Of a DNA stretch of 52,319 bases, positions 29,864 to 40,636 are shown one piece after another. The notes below the pieces were generated by a model, which did not search any database, was not told the DNA's origin, and saw nothing but the letters and a program-made list of their open reading frames with translations. Source of the stretch: Coemansia sp. RSA 1804 (Eukaryota; Kickxellomycota; Kickxellomycetes; Kickxellales; Kickxellaceae); assembly GCA_027578815.1 (NCBI GenBank), contig JANBTH010000029.1:1-52319 (forward strand), in the 5' to 3' direction. Each line of letters starts with the position of its first letter. The stretch's first letter is position 1. A program made the position numbers and the translations under genes.

Positions 29864-31435
29864 TTATTTCTCTTTGAATGGCAATTTCCCCATTGCTTTA
29901 TGGCTTGTAAGAGGCATATCGTCATCGTATACAGGGGGTAGTTCATTATGGTGAATTCCTGAAATGTTATCACTTGTCCGACTTTGAGACGACGAGTCAA
30001 TGTAACTGCTGCTGTCTGTGGCCAACGCATTCAGATTCTCAGCGGCAGCACGGTCAACGGGGTCTTCAATAGTAATCTTGCGACTCCTGTTCCACTGTCT
30101 AAACATGTAGAACAACCCTGCTACCATTGAGATACCTCCAACAAAGGAAACCACAACGGCAATAATAATCGTTCTATGGGTTGAACTGCTGCTATTTGCG
30201 CCACTGCCAGTATTGTTGTTGTTGTTGTTATTAGTTTCTTTTTCATCGAGCAAGTTGTCTTTGGAAGCACTATTAGATAGATATTCAGTATCAGTTGTCA
30301 GGCCTTCAGTCTCTGTGCTGCTGGCAGATCCAATAGCTTCATGTGTTTGGTCGTCAGCAGCTGTAGATTCCAATAAGGAATCGTTGGAGGAGATGTCTGT
30401 TTCGGATGAAAAGGACGACAACGAGCTTGGCTCCACAGATGTAGATGACACAAAAGAGCCCTGGTCCTTGAAATAGTCACCTCCGGCAAGACTAACACCG
30501 GCTTTGTCTGAGGTAGTGGGTGGGGTTAGTGCGTAATTGACATTGAGGTCTGGAAAGTTGTTGTCGTCGTGGGGATAATAGTAAAGCATCTTTGTATCGA
30601 GGCGAGTGGCTATGAATAGCGTCCAATCAGCTATCATCAGATAATAGTTGCGTACGGTTCCGGTGCCGCAGAGTGGACCACCGTTGCTATCATCATTGGA
30701 TTGTCCCGTAACTGACGAGTAGCTGTAGAATCCGGCCAGATACAGAGTGTTACCAATGTAAGTGTACACTGTTCCGTAGGGAATGTTGCAAGGAGAAAGG
30801 TAGCTGTCCGGAGAAGCCACTGTGTCTGCCATGCAAGTAAAGTCGTAGGTGTTGCCGCTGTACAGAGTTGACATTGTGTTGCAGCTAGAGTCATCCGCTG
30901 GCGGATTGTCTAAAATGTTGTTACTCCCCCATGCCACGGAATTCAAGTCGCTGACAGAACTTCTGGAGTAGACCATGTTGCCCCAATAAAACTCGCGTTT
31001 TATTGCAATTGTGTTGTTCCAGGTAATTGACTGACCTTTATTGTATTCCAGTATTGCAATGTTGTTCGCTTTTGTAGTTGGATTGTATTCTGAATGCACA
31101 GTCACGGCGTCAACTTTGTATTTAGCAGCTATGCCGTCAATGCCGTCGTCAAGAAGCACCTCGTATGAGACAGAGTCCAGGTTCTGACCAGTCGAAAAGT
31201 CCAGACAGTCTGCGCTGACAACGGAGGCCAAGTTGGTCAGAACACCGAGTTCACAGGATGTGAGCTTTCCGTTCTTTGCCAATATGCCTCTCTTTAGTGT
31301 CTTAATGTCGCTGTTTACATCGCGAGCAAGCAATTTGGTCGAGCGGGCTGCCTCCACAATCTGGATACAAAGCAGTAGTGCTATGCTGCAAGTGACGACA
31401 AATGTAGAAAACAAGGCTTGGTGTAGTAATGGCAT
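29864..31435 (-). CDS. P4: membrane-anchored trypsin-fold pseudoprotease with cytoplasmic PPVY motif (class B)
   Basis: A 523-residue class B member. A signal peptide of about 30 residues precedes KRGILAKNGKLTSC. Cys61 and Cys77 keep trypsin spacing. The His57 position is Asp76, the Asp102 position is Asn (ANNIAILEY) and the Ser195 position is Thr (PYGTVYTY). The VRNYYLMIADWTLFIA segment matches P2. The stalk is long and Ser/Thr-rich and contains an Asn run (six Asn, from a GTT/AAC microsatellite near 30210-30232) before the membrane helix (IIIAVVVSFVGGISMVAGLFYMF). The tail has RQWNRSRKITIEDPVDRAAAE, like P2, and ends near ELPPVYDDDMP (PPVY at about 500-503). Inferred role as for P1, possibly as a partner of P3. 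Confidence 0.84.
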   Translation of the reverse strand: MPLLHQALFSTFVVTCSIALLLCIQIVEAARSTKLLARDVNSDIKTLKRGILAKNGKLTSCELGVLTNLASVVSADCLDFSTGQNLDSVSYEVLLDDGIDGIAAKYKVDAVTVHSEYNPTTKANNIAILEYNKGQSITWNNTIAIKREFYWGNMVYSRSSVSDLNSVAWGSNNILDNPPADDSSCNTMSTLYSGNTYDFTCMADTVASPDSYLSPCNIPYGTVYTYIGNTLYLAGFYSYSSVTGQSNDDSNGGPLCGTGTVRNYYLMIADWTLFIATRLDTKMLYYYPHDDNNFPDLNVNYALTPPTTSDKAGVSLAGGDYFKDQGSFVSSTSVEPSSLSSFSSETDISSNDSLLESTAADDQTHEAIGSASSTETEGLTTDTEYLSNSASKDNLLDEKETNNNNNNNTGSGANSSSSTHRTIIIAVVVSFVGGISMVAGLFYMFRQWNRSRKITIEDPVDRAAAENLNALATDSSSYIDSSSQSRTSDNISGIHHNELPPVYDDDMPLTSHKAMGKLPFKEK

Positions 31436-32300
31436 TTTATTTGAGGAGAATGAAATAGCTGAACCAGATATTTGAAGTAGATAGAATGGTTAACTCTGAG
31501 AAAATAATATCATTTCGAATGGGAACTAGAAAAATAATATAAAAAGCAAGCCAAATATCTGGGCTGCATAACATTATCCTTTTTTCGGAATTTTGACAGT
31601 GTTTGCAACTTCTATTCTCATTGCTGTTGGGGGGGGAGATCATGAAATAGGAGTAAAAATACAAAGCAAGATTTAGCAAACATGAGTATATAAAGAGTGA
31701 ACGATTGTACAGTTACTAGATAAGATAGAGGGGGTGGGAAATTAGGATTGGCAACAGGTACCACAAAGAAGCGGTCTTCTTTTCTATTTACTTGTTTGTT
31801 TTATTCTGGTTCTTTCTAAGAGGATGACCTTCATCGATATTAATACAAAGAGCATGGTGCGAAATATCGAAAGGGTCTTTACTTTTTAGCAAAAAGAAAG
31901 AATGCATGTGACGGATGCCAAGAAAACACGATTAGTTCTTGCACTTTAGTTAATCGCTTTAAGCGGGCATTGATATCCGGTAAGAACACTAAACACTAAG
32001 TCGTAAAACGTCTTTATTAAACGGGAAAGCAAAAAGAGCGACAAAATGGACGGTGGAGGAGGAGAGGAATTTATCTTTGCCACGGTCTGGAAAAAGATTA
32101 AACCAGGCTTACCTCAAACAGCCACAAACTATTCTACTTAGCCAAGTCAACCAAAGACATTCGAAGCGCAAGGGGCAGAGAAGAGGGGAGTTCGATATTA
32201 GGTGAAGCCAAAACGAGTCTTGATAAGGTTCTAAGTTTTATCCCGACAAACCATCGGGTGGAGGGAAGCAAAGGCAGCAGAAAAGGGGTTTTCTATTTGC
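31436..32300. other. spacer between P4 5' end and A10 3' end
   Basis: An 865-bp interval. The P4 promoter should lie at its left side. The right side is A10 3' flank. No gene or clear motif is seen. Confidence 0.4.
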
Positions 32301-33380
32301 TCAGGCCCAGTCGCAGACGATGGAGTTGTTAAGAGGCTTGCAGACGGTGCGCGACGGGCAGCCGATGACGTTAGACCACGTGCCCCAGACGCAGACATTG
32401 TATCCAGCGCCGTCGGCGGAGCAGGCGTAGGTGCCATGTACGCAGGCAGCCGACGACTCGTCGGAGGAGTCGGCAGCAGTTGTGTATTCGGCAACAGGCG
32501 TGGGCTCAGCAGCAGGCGCCGACGAAACAGCAACCTCGTCGGTAGCAGCGTCAGAGCTGGCATCCTGGCCAGCGTGGCCCACCGGGGGCGCAACAGGCGT
32601 CGACTCGGCGTCGGCAGCCTCAGGAGTCGTTGCATAGTCCTCGACAGCCGTAGAGTAGACCTCGGAAGCAGCCGCGGAGCTGTAGACGGTACCATCACCG
32701 CCAGACGAGGAGCCGCTGGGCGAGACGGTGATGGTCGCAGCATTCTCGTAGTAGCTGATACCAGTATCGTAGTCGTTGTTGAACTCTGGAATTGTCGGGT
32801 AGCCGTTGTGGTTGGCAATAACCATCTGCTTGCCGGTGTACGAGGTAGAGGTGGAGCCGGTGATGGCAACATCCGCACAGTTCATGTAGAACTCGCGGTT
32901 GCCAACAGCGTTAACCCACGACCACGCAAACACCACGCTGTCAGAGTTAGGAAGATCCGCCGGCAGCGTGAAGGTGTAGCTCAGAACCTCTGGGTTGTTG
33001 CTTGTGGTGGGTCCGTTGAAGAACAGATACCGTAGCACCTCGTAGACCACAACAAACGTTTTGCCGCCGTCATACGACACCGAGAACTGTGCATGGCCGC
33101 CACCGTGCGCTGCGTTGTTCTTCAGGAAATCCACAGTCACCTCCTGGCCCGCCGTCCATGTTGCCACAGGCTGCGGCCACGGCGTGTTAGACTTGCAGAG
33201 CACATCCGACGCCGGATCGATTGGCGACTTGATGTTGTAGTCGTAGCTGGCTCCAGCCGGCAGCGCCGCCGGCTCGCTCGTGCACCACGCGCTGAACCGA
33301 GGGCACGGGTTGATAATGGTCATGTGTGCCGACGCCACCGCCGCGAGTGCACCAGCAATTGCAGTGAGTTTGAACAACAT
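32301..33380 (-). CDS. A10: AA11-like lytic polysaccharide monooxygenase with CBM19-like module, inside the P cluster
   Basis: A 359-residue secreted protein. Signal peptide 1-18 (ending VASA) gives mature His19 (HMTIINPC). The inner brace His is in AHGGGHAQF and the axial Tyr in EFYMNCADV, so the AA11 copper site is complete. A linker of about 90 residues rich in Ala, Ser, Thr, Glu and Asp leads to a six-Cys module (CVHGTYAC, YNVCVWGTWSNVIGC) that is the best CBM19/X278 match in the window, with both Trp residues. Codons are strongly GC-rich compared with A1-A8 and with the flanking P genes, suggesting a well-expressed ancestral-type member rather than a recent duplicate. It is surrounded by P genes, the only AA11 gene so placed. 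Confidence 0.92.
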   Translation of the reverse strand: MLFKLTAIAGALAAVASAHMTIINPCPRFSAWCTSEPAALPAGASYDYNIKSPIDPASDVLCKSNTPWPQPVATWTAGQEVTVDFLKNNAAHGGGHAQFSVSYDGGKTFVVVYEVLRYLFFNGPTTSNNPEVLSYTFTLPADLPNSDSVVFAWSWVNAVGNREFYMNCADVAITGSTSTSYTGKQMVIANHNGYPTIPEFNNDYDTGISYYENAATITVSPSGSSSGGDGTVYSSAAASEVYSTAVEDYATTPEAADAESTPVAPPVGHAGQDASSDAATDEVAVSSAPAAEPTPVAEYTTAADSSDESSAACVHGTYACSADGAGYNVCVWGTWSNVIGCPSRTVCKPLNNSIVCDWA

Positions 33381-34986
33381 CTCCGTTTTACTTCAGCTGA
33401 AATTTTAGTTAAAAACTAAGGGAAATATAGGGGAAGGTTGCAAGCAAAAAGCAGAGTAGCGGGAAGGATGCGTGGATGATGGAGGGGGCTGAACAGTTAA
33501 TACGACCGGCGTATAGCTGTTACAGGGGAGGAACCGGGGGTGGGGAAATGCGGGTATTGAAAAAAGTTATAAAAGATGAGAACAGAAGCTGCTACTGAAG
33601 AGAAAGCTCTCTCCAACTGAGATTCGGTCGGCCCATCTCGCCCTTTTAAACCGCAGACCGCAAGTTCAGCGGCGCCTGCTGTGTTTCTGACACTTGTTTC
33701 AGCAATCCTTACTGGAAACATGCCCGAAAAGGAGAGAGAAGCGGGCGGCAAAAGGCTCCGGTAACGTGGTTTGGCGATTGCCGTGGAGAGTGAAAAAGGG
33801 GAAATGGATGGAAATGGAATGGGATGGGATCTTCGTTATTTTCCATTGGTCCAACCCATTGCAGACAGATCTGAGAAAATATGGCAATAAAATGCAGTTG
33901 GTTCCTCCTTTTTTTGACGCCAATTGCCAGCATCGCATGCTTTCTGTCTATTTTTGCTCTTACATGCAAGTTGTGCATCCTCACGCATGGCAATGAGCTG
34001 TTTGTCTGCGCTTGTTTGTCACTTTTCAAAAACCAAAATTCCCTCAGTCTGAGGTCTTTCTGGATTTAGGACTTTAGCAGTGTGCACATTCCGTTTTCCA
34101 TCTCTTTCTCATTAGTGTCCTGGTGACCAATAAAATGGCCTTGCTTCAGTCTGGTATATCCATATCTCAACACGACACAACACAAGGCAGCACAAGGCAG
34201 CACAAGGCAGGGGTCATGCTGAATAAAGCCAGATTCCCTCAACAAAACAGCTTGCATCTGCATCACTGAGGTGCCTCCCCATTCACTATTGAAATTGTGA
34301 GATGTTTAAATGCTGGAATCAGACGCACAGTGCGGCCATCCGATGGAACCTGCAAGAAAATAAAAGAAAAGAAAGAAAAAAAGATGAACACCAGAAATAC
34401 GTCACTTGAGCCGCGTACTCTTTTTTGCATTTCGTTATTTTTGGGGAGAGATGGTCCGCCAGTCTGACTAGAACCAATGCTGTTTTTTATCCATCCCAGA
34501 CCATTGTTCTTTAACCAGTTTTCCTTTTCTTGCGGAAAAAACAACCATCGCATTCAAAACAGAACGAAAAACCAACATCATTGTGGTCAGACGGCTTTTA
34601 CCCATCCCTTTTAGTGAACTTTCCATTTATACAAAACAAAGCAACAATGACGGTGTCATTAAAACGATCTGCCCAGTCTCCATTATCCATTTAGGAAAAA
34701 TAGCTTGTTAAATAGATAAATAGATCTAGGAATCAATAGAATATGTACGCTAGAGAAGAGAAAACAGCAAAATCCGTATATTTCTGCTTATTCCTTAGCA
34801 TTTGGCACCCCTGCAGAGTAAACAAAAAATGTAAAACAGAACAACAAAGTAGATCACCATTATTCCTTTCCTGGAAAAATGTGGCGTATTTGAAACAACC
34901 GCAAACCTTGCTAGTTACAAAACATTATAGTTTAATTAGAGAAACATTGGTTGTCACTAACAGCAGAAAGAATTTTACATGTAGAT
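33381..34986. other. 1.6-kb spacer between A10 5' end and P5 3' end
   Basis: The A10 promoter should be near 33400-33700; a TTTAAAAG on the minus strand near 33644-33652 is a weak TATA candidate. A perfect 3 x 10-bp tandem repeat lies at 34181-34210. No gene is seen in the open frames of 34263-34553 or 34743-34986. Confidence 0.4.
34181..34210. repeat. tandem repeat, 3 x CACAAGGCAG
   Basis: Three perfect consecutive 10-bp copies, read directly from the sequence. A simple minisatellite seed of no known function. Confidence 0.9.
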
Positions 34987-36546
34987 CTAATACGGGTGGT
35001 CAATTGTTATTGACGTTGTTGTCTGTGCGTTGCGCTCGTATAACGGCGGCAAGTCATAATCCATATCGTAAAACGGGTCTCTGCTTACATTGCTGTGTAA
35101 AGAAGGAGCGGGGGGTTGTGCAGGCTCCGATATAACAAGAGATGTGGTAGATGGCATAGAATAATCGACATTCGCGTCAACTACAAGCATTGTCTGCATG
35201 TGCATTTGCGCATCCTTGTCCTTGTAAATGTCCTTATGCGCCCTTCTCCATCTCTTGTAAAGAAACAGCGACAAACATGCCAGCAGAATACCTCCGAGGA
35301 TTCCACAAACACCTCCGAGAATTGCCCCCTTTTTGGATGACTTGCCACCTGTATTGTTCATGCTATCGTCTATGCTGTCTGAAGATGCGTTAATCGAAGT
35401 TGTGGTGTCATTCTCTCCATCCGAAGCTGACATGGCATCGTCGTCTTGCACTTTTCCGCTGTTTGTAGCCAGACTATCTAACTCTGCCTGAGATTCTTGG
35501 CTGCTTGCTATACTAGACAAAGAATCGTTTTGTGACTCGCTGCTCCCGGATTCTATGCCGGTACTTATTGTTTGGGATGTTGACGAGCTTGAAATATTTT
35601 CCTCGATCACTATCTTTTTTTGGTCAGCATACAAATCGCCCTTAATTGTTACCCATCCTTTAATTTCTGGCTCCTCGGGCGCACCCATGCTGTATCCAAC
35701 GTCTGACTGGGGAGAAATACCATTGCTGCTTGGGTAATAACCAATTGAACGACTAAGTACATTGTCTGCAAACGCAATATAGTCAGCAAACAAGACATAT
35801 ATGCTGTCCTGCAGGATTCGTAATGTGCACTCTGTACCTACTGACGAGACCGCTGTATAAGCGTAGATGCCGGCAACATGAAGTTTTCCAGAAATGTATA
35901 CGTCAACCGAGCCATAGGGAATTGAACATCCTGTCAGGTAGGTGTAGGGAGGGCTGGTGGTTGCGTTGGAACAGAGAAAGCTGTCCGTATTAGCCTTGAA
36001 CAAGCGAGAGTAGTATGAGCATAAGGCAGTGTCATCGAGGTAGTTTGTTATTGTTGCTGGCGTGTTCCATTCCATTGCGTCAATATCTAGCAGCCCACGC
36101 CGAATAAACAAGGAGTCTCCCCAGCTGTTCTTCCGGTCAATTGCTATGGGATTAGACCAACTGGCAGTGCTGTCTTTATTGAACTGGAGAATGGCAATCG
36201 GGTTGGCATTTGTCTCAGCGTTGTAACCTGGATGCACGGTAATTGAAGTAACGGTGTACTTTGCAGCAATGTTGTCAATTCCAGCGTCCAAATATACTTC
36301 GTACTTGGTACTCTGGTTAACGCTGTTTCCTGAAGAATAATCAAGACATGGGGCTGCTACAAACGCAGCCCTGCTGTCAATAATCCCGAGCTCGCAGGAC
36401 GTTTGCTTGCCGTTTTTGACAAGAACCCCGCCCTTTGTGCTGGATATGTCTGAAATGGTGTCACGGACACCAAGTCCGTGTGCAATAGATGCACAAAAAG
36501 ATATGACCACTAGTAATATGGTGTAAAAATAATACAAGAAAAACAT
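34987..36546 (-). CDS. P5: membrane-anchored trypsin-fold pseudoprotease with cytoplasmic PPLY motif (class A)
   Basis: A 519-residue class A member. Signal peptide 1-24 is followed by STKGGVLVKNGKQTSC. Cys51 and Cys67 keep trypsin spacing. The His57 position is Pro66, the Asp102 position is Pro (ANPIAILQF) and the Ser is retained in PYGSVDVY without the GDSGG loop. The Ser/Thr/Asp-rich stalk is the longest of the class A genes. The membrane helix (AILGGVCGILGGILLACLSLFLY) and tail (KRWRRAHKDIYKDKD, TMLVVDAN) match P1, and the tail carries DMDYDLPPLYER (PPLY at about 500-503). It lies head-to-tail with P6 on the same strand and has no adjacent class B partner. Confidence 0.85.
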   Translation of the reverse strand: MFFLYYFYTILLVVISFCASIAHGLGVRDTISDISSTKGGVLVKNGKQTSCELGIIDSRAAFVAAPCLDYSSGNSVNQSTKYEVYLDAGIDNIAAKYTVTSITVHPGYNAETNANPIAILQFNKDSTASWSNPIAIDRKNSWGDSLFIRRGLLDIDAMEWNTPATITNYLDDTALCSYYSRLFKANTDSFLCSNATTSPPYTYLTGCSIPYGSVDVYISGKLHVAGIYAYTAVSSVGTECTLRILQDSIYVLFADYIAFADNVLSRSIGYYPSSNGISPQSDVGYSMGAPEEPEIKGWVTIKGDLYADQKKIVIEENISSSSTSQTISTGIESGSSESQNDSLSSIASSQESQAELDSLATNSGKVQDDDAMSASDGENDTTTSINASSDSIDDSMNNTGGKSSKKGAILGGVCGILGGILLACLSLFLYKRWRRAHKDIYKDKDAQMHMQTMLVVDANVDYSMPSTTSLVISEPAQPPAPSLHSNVSRDPFYDMDYDLPPLYERNAQTTTSITIDHPY

Positions 36547-37238
36547 TTTAATTAACCAAAGAGATGAAATAAAAAATTATACACATAAAAATAGAAAACG
36601 AGCAAAGAAAAAGAACTATAGAGGAAGAAGGTGTAGAGCGATAGGATTCTTTCCAGGAATTTTTAGTTTATAGAGCCTTTTTCTTTACCAATTCCAATAC
36701 AATATTTCTCTGCTATTCCTCCCTTTTTTGCTCTTTGCTTGGTTGTTGTCGTGGATTCACCACTCTAGTCACTCTTTCAACACTTTAACTGAATGTATGC
36801 GATTATCCATAAAATAGAAAACCATTTTCAGCATTCATTTCCCAGTTCTTTGGCCGCATCTTTGCACCAGTAATTATGGATTTACGTCTAATAATCTTTG
36901 TGCCCATTACTTTTTATTCTTTTCTTCCTCTTTTTGTAGACAATCTCAATATATAAAAGAAAAGGACATTGCATATCCGCTTCCTATATTTGGTTTGCAG
37001 GCGACTCCTGCTATTCTCGCTCGGTTTTCTACAATCACGTTGTGTAAACCACATTGCCAGGATTGACAGTCTGAGTGGTGATGACTGTAACCAGATACTT
37101 TGGAATACTATACAGCATCGTCATTAGAATAGAAGATTACAATATTCTCTATAAACTCTGTCAGTTAAAGTTTAAAACTTTCATTCCTCTCCCCAAAACG
37201 TAGAAAGCTAGATGCGACATATAATGTTAATGTGTCAT
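36547..37238. other. spacer between P5 5' end and truncated P6 3' end
   Basis: A 692-bp AT-rich interval. I looked for the missing P6 tail (basic stop-transfer, DIY and PPxY motifs) in minus-strand frames here and found no trace. No gene is seen. Confidence 0.4.
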
Positions 37239-38390
37239 TCAAGACATGACAATACTGCCAATGACTGCGCAAAGAACGCCGTAAACTGCACTCTTTCTTA
37301 TTGAAAGGCCTTGACTCTCGTCATCGGTAGTGTCGGTGTTTTGTTCTGACTCGTCACATTTGTCAGGTAAAGAATCATCTTCTTCCACATTTCTGTTGTT
37401 TGCAAAAAAAGAAAGGGAATTATCGTTGTAGTTGCTGTTAGATGGAACAATGGCCAATGTGCTGGAAAGCTCATTTGGACTTGTACCAGCACTGCTTCCT
37501 ACACCATCAAGTGCTAAAGTATAGTCGCTCTTTGGGATCGTTCTCATACTGTACCCAGCATCCGATTGAGGAGAAATGCCGTTGCTGTTTGGATAGTAAC
37601 CGATGGCGCTGCCAAGAACCTTGTTTGCAAATGCAATATAGTCGGCAAACAGTATGAACACGCTGTTTTGGTTATAAATTGGTCTGCACTTGCTAGACAA
37701 TGAGGTAACCACCTTCTGCGCGTGGATTCCAGCAATGTAAAGACTTCCAGAAATATAGGCGTCAACCGAACCGTAAGGAACGACACATTTTGTTAGGTAC
37801 GCATATGGTAGATACGTAGTTGCGTTGGAACAGAGTATGTCGTTTTTATTTAACTGGTATATTCTAGCAATACGTGTGCAGCCGGTTGCGTCTATATATT
37901 TGTTGGTGACTGTCAATGGAGTCTCCCACTCCATATTGTTCAAATTGGTCATTCCACGGCGAATAAACAAAACGTCACCCCAGCTGTTGTTTCGATCTAT
38001 AGCAATTGGGTTGGACCATGTTTTGGTGCTGTCTTTGTTAAACTGGAGAACAGCTATTGGATTGAGGCCGGTTGAAGCATTAAAATCAGGATGCACGGTT
38101 ATTGACTCTACGGAGTACTTGGCAGGCGTGTTGTCAATTCCTGCGTCCAGATAGACTTCATATTCTGTGTCCTGGTTGACGGTCTTTCCCGAAAAATCGA
38201 TACAATAGGCAGCAACAAAGGCAGCCTTGCTGTTGATGACTCCAAGCTCACAAGAGGTCTGCTTTCCATTCTTAACCAGGATTCCGCCCTTGGTGCTGGC
38301 TATATCTGAAGTGGTGTCCCGAACAGAAAGTCCATGCGCGTTTGACACCAAAAGAGCCAGAACAGTCAAGACTAGTGTGTTATAAAACAT
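37239..38390 (-). CDS. P6: trypsin-fold pseudoprotease truncated within its membrane helix (class A)
   Basis: A 383-residue protein starting at ATG 38390 (MFYNTLVLTVLALL); an upstream in-frame TTG is ignored. The first 150 or so residues are nearly identical to P1, including Tyr at the His57 position, Pro at the Asp102 position, and Cys47/Cys63. Similarity drops abruptly after NKYIDA, and the rest is a divergent class A ectodomain (PYGSVDAYISGSLYIAG). The stalk is short and acidic. The frame ends SAVYGVLCAVIGSIVMS, about 17 hydrophobic residues into the helix, with no basic stop-transfer or PY tail. It may be a decaying gene, a secreted or weakly anchored decoy, or a GPI-type substrate; the sequence does not decide. 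It is divergent from P7. Confidence 0.75.
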   Translation of the reverse strand: MFYNTLVLTVLALLVSNAHGLSVRDTTSDIASTKGGILVKNGKQTSCELGVINSKAAFVAAYCIDFSGKTVNQDTEYEVYLDAGIDNTPAKYSVESITVHPDFNASTGLNPIAVLQFNKDSTKTWSNPIAIDRNNSWGDVLFIRRGMTNLNNMEWETPLTVTNKYIDATGCTRIARIYQLNKNDILCSNATTYLPYAYLTKCVVPYGSVDAYISGSLYIAGIHAQKVVTSLSSKCRPIYNQNSVFILFADYIAFANKVLGSAIGYYPNSNGISPQSDAGYSMRTIPKSDYTLALDGVGSSAGTSPNELSSTLAIVPSNSNYNDNSLSFFANNRNVEEDDSLPDKCDESEQNTDTTDDESQGLSIRKSAVYGVLCAVIGSIVMS

Positions 38391-39526
38391 TTTAAACAAA
38401 TATGTGATAATCAATAGTACGAATAAAAGCCAAGGAAACCCTGAATAATAAATAACTGTATAAATAATGCGAAAGCTGTGGAAAACGATATGTAAATTTC
38501 TTCTTTCCCTCGATATTTATGTTTTCTCTTTCTATTGACCTCCCATCTGCAATATTTTCTGCTTTGTCAATCCTTTCCCAAAAATATTCAGTTGCTTCTT
38601 TACAAATGCAAAAGCCTAGATGTTCCGTGTCTTTGTACTGACTTAGTTGCACAGATTATTTCTATTTCTATTTTTATCTTATTTTCAGGGTTTTTGCGCA
38701 GCCTTTACATCTTTCTACTGTTTGATTTCAATCCTCTATAGCAGCAAAGTGCCCTAAATATTCTAGTCAAGATTTTAATTCAAAAGATGCACATTGTTAG
38801 ATTTATTGATTTCAACTCTTTAGAAACGACATTCTCCAATCAGATTAACAGTCTTTTTTTATCGGACTGTGAACCGCATTTTGTTGTCGCTCCTGCAGAG
38901 ATCGGTATTCTGCAAAAAAAGGAAATTGTCTCAGTTCAATATTTGCTGCGTCTAAAAAAGACCTTGCTGAAATTTTGCAGGAAACGTAGCGGCGAATACA
39001 AGAGAAATTTCTGTTTGGCGCCAGGGTGTAGTTTTCTCTTTCCATCCAAAACTAAACTTGCCGTACCCTAGCTTTTGAGATTGAGACTTTTGCTTCTCAA
39101 TAATCTATTTTATCTAATCGGAATGTTTTTTGTCTACACCAAAAATACTGTGGCTCCTCAGCTGCAAGGACGCAAGCAAAAGTCCAACCATCAAACTGAT
39201 TGACACTAAATGTAGTTGTTTTTGCATTTCTGATTTTTGCATGAGGTTTTTTGTTGACACTCTGAATATAATGAAAATAAAGCTAACTAGTGTTTTTGTT
39301 CCAAAAAGAAGGGTACTGCAATGTGCACTGGACAGCATCCTCAGAAAAGGCAGAACACAAGATACTTGGCATAACAAACTCTCTTTCGAGCCTTACGTAA
39401 TGACACTGGCGTAAAGTAGTTTTATTATCATTTTCTATTTTTCCTTTTTATAACAGCTCTTGAACACGTTAATATTTTTCTACTTGTTTCCCTTTTCCTT
39501 TTCTCTATTTACTGCATAGCGCAACA
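38391..39526. promoter_or_regulatory. divergent promoter region P6/P7
   Basis: A 1.1-kb AT-rich interval between two oppositely transcribed P genes. Open frames at 38787-39071 and 39130-39414 have no recognisable features or paralogs here. No gene is called. Confidence 0.4.
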
Positions 39527-40636
39527 ATGCTAATAAAAAGACTTTGTTTAGCCTGTTATCCCTTGCTGCTATTTGCGGAGGCAGTGTCAAGTACACGTGA
39601 CAAACAAAAACGCGCACAACCTGATTTAACCTCGCTTTTGTCAAAAATGAAGGGCGGGATACTGGTCAAAAATGGCAAGCAAACGTCGTGTGAGATAGCG
39701 GTACTCGACAGCAGGTCGTCAATGGTCAGCGCCAGCTGTTTGGCGTATAAGAACGGAAAGGTCGACACCAGCATCAAGCACGAAGTGTATCTAGACAATG
39801 GGCTGGACGGAAAGACAGCCAAATACACGGTGGAAATGGTTTCTGTCAATCAAAACTATAACGCTACAAGCCTGGCAAACAGCCTGGCGATACTTCAATA
39901 CAACTCCGATGGCAAGATTGAATGGAACAACACGGTTGGCATTGGCCGTGACCTTTACTGGGATGAAGTGGTGTTTGTGCGCCGCACAATTTCCGACCTG
40001 GACAACATGGAATGGACTACGCCGATTATACAGAGCAATATCGGTGAAGGAGAAAACTGTGACGCCATGTCTGTGCTTTATGACAAAAACAACAGTGACT
40101 TTGAATGCAACGACAAGTTGGTAGACGCGCAGCTGAGTTCACTTACCATTTGCCAAGTGCCCTACGGATCCGTGTATGCTGTCATTAATAACAAATTGTA
40201 TCTTGCAGGAATATACTCGTATACAGCAACATACCAGGGTCACGGTAATCTCTGCTACTCGGGATTTAAAAGCAACTACTACCTACTGCTAAGAAACTAT
40301 CTGTCGTACGCGTCAACTGTGCTTGGTCGCTTTCCAGACTTCTTTCCTCTGACAAACGCAACATTTCCGACCACAAACGCATACTACTCGATGACTAAAC
40401 CAACAAATGGGCAGAGTAGCAACTACTTCTTGACAAAAGGCGACTACTACTTGTATCAAGGCGACGATCTTAACCAGAGTTTTCCGGAACAAAGCGAGGA
40501 GGGAGATGGAATGGATTCGTCGTTGTCAGGATTCTCAGACGTTGCTGATGATAACACTGATGGCTCTTCAGATGCTTCTTCAAATGAAAGCAACAATGGT
40601 GCAGAACACACCTCTGGGTTATCCAAAAAAACATAA
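39527..40636 (+). CDS. P7: trypsin-fold pseudoprotease ectodomain, frame ends just before the membrane helix (class B-like)
   Basis: A 369-residue frame with signal peptide (about 1-21) and GGILVKNGKQTSC. Cys55 and Cys71 keep trypsin spacing. The His57 position is Ser70, the Asp102 position is Ser (ANSLAILQY) and the Ser is in PYGSVYAV. The ectodomain segment SNYYLLLRNYLSYAS resembles class B. The Ser/Asp/Asn stalk is complete, but translation stops at TAA 40634-40636 immediately after LSKKT, where the other P proteins enter their helix. The helix and PY tail lie in the -1 frame right after a run of seven A (40625-40631). Read literally the product is secreted. A sequencing error, a recent null allele or slippage at the A run are alternatives. 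Confidence 0.8.
   Translation: MLIKRLCLACYPLLLFAEAVSSTRDKQKRAQPDLTSLLSKMKGGILVKNGKQTSCEIAVLDSRSSMVSASCLAYKNGKVDTSIKHEVYLDNGLDGKTAKYTVEMVSVNQNYNATSLANSLAILQYNSDGKIEWNNTVGIGRDLYWDEVVFVRRTISDLDNMEWTTPIIQSNIGEGENCDAMSVLYDKNNSDFECNDKLVDAQLSSLTICQVPYGSVYAVINNKLYLAGIYSYTATYQGHGNLCYSGFKSNYYLLLRNYLSYASTVLGRFPDFFPLTNATFPTTNAYYSMTKPTNGQSSNYFLTKGDYYLYQGDDLNQSFPEQSEEGDGMDSSLSGFSDVADDNTDGSSDASSNESNNGAEHTSGLSKKT

Noticed and set aside
32231..32878. 215-codon minus frame overlapping A10
   Set aside because: Shifted frame of A10, Pro/Arg/Leu-rich, no signal peptide or motif.
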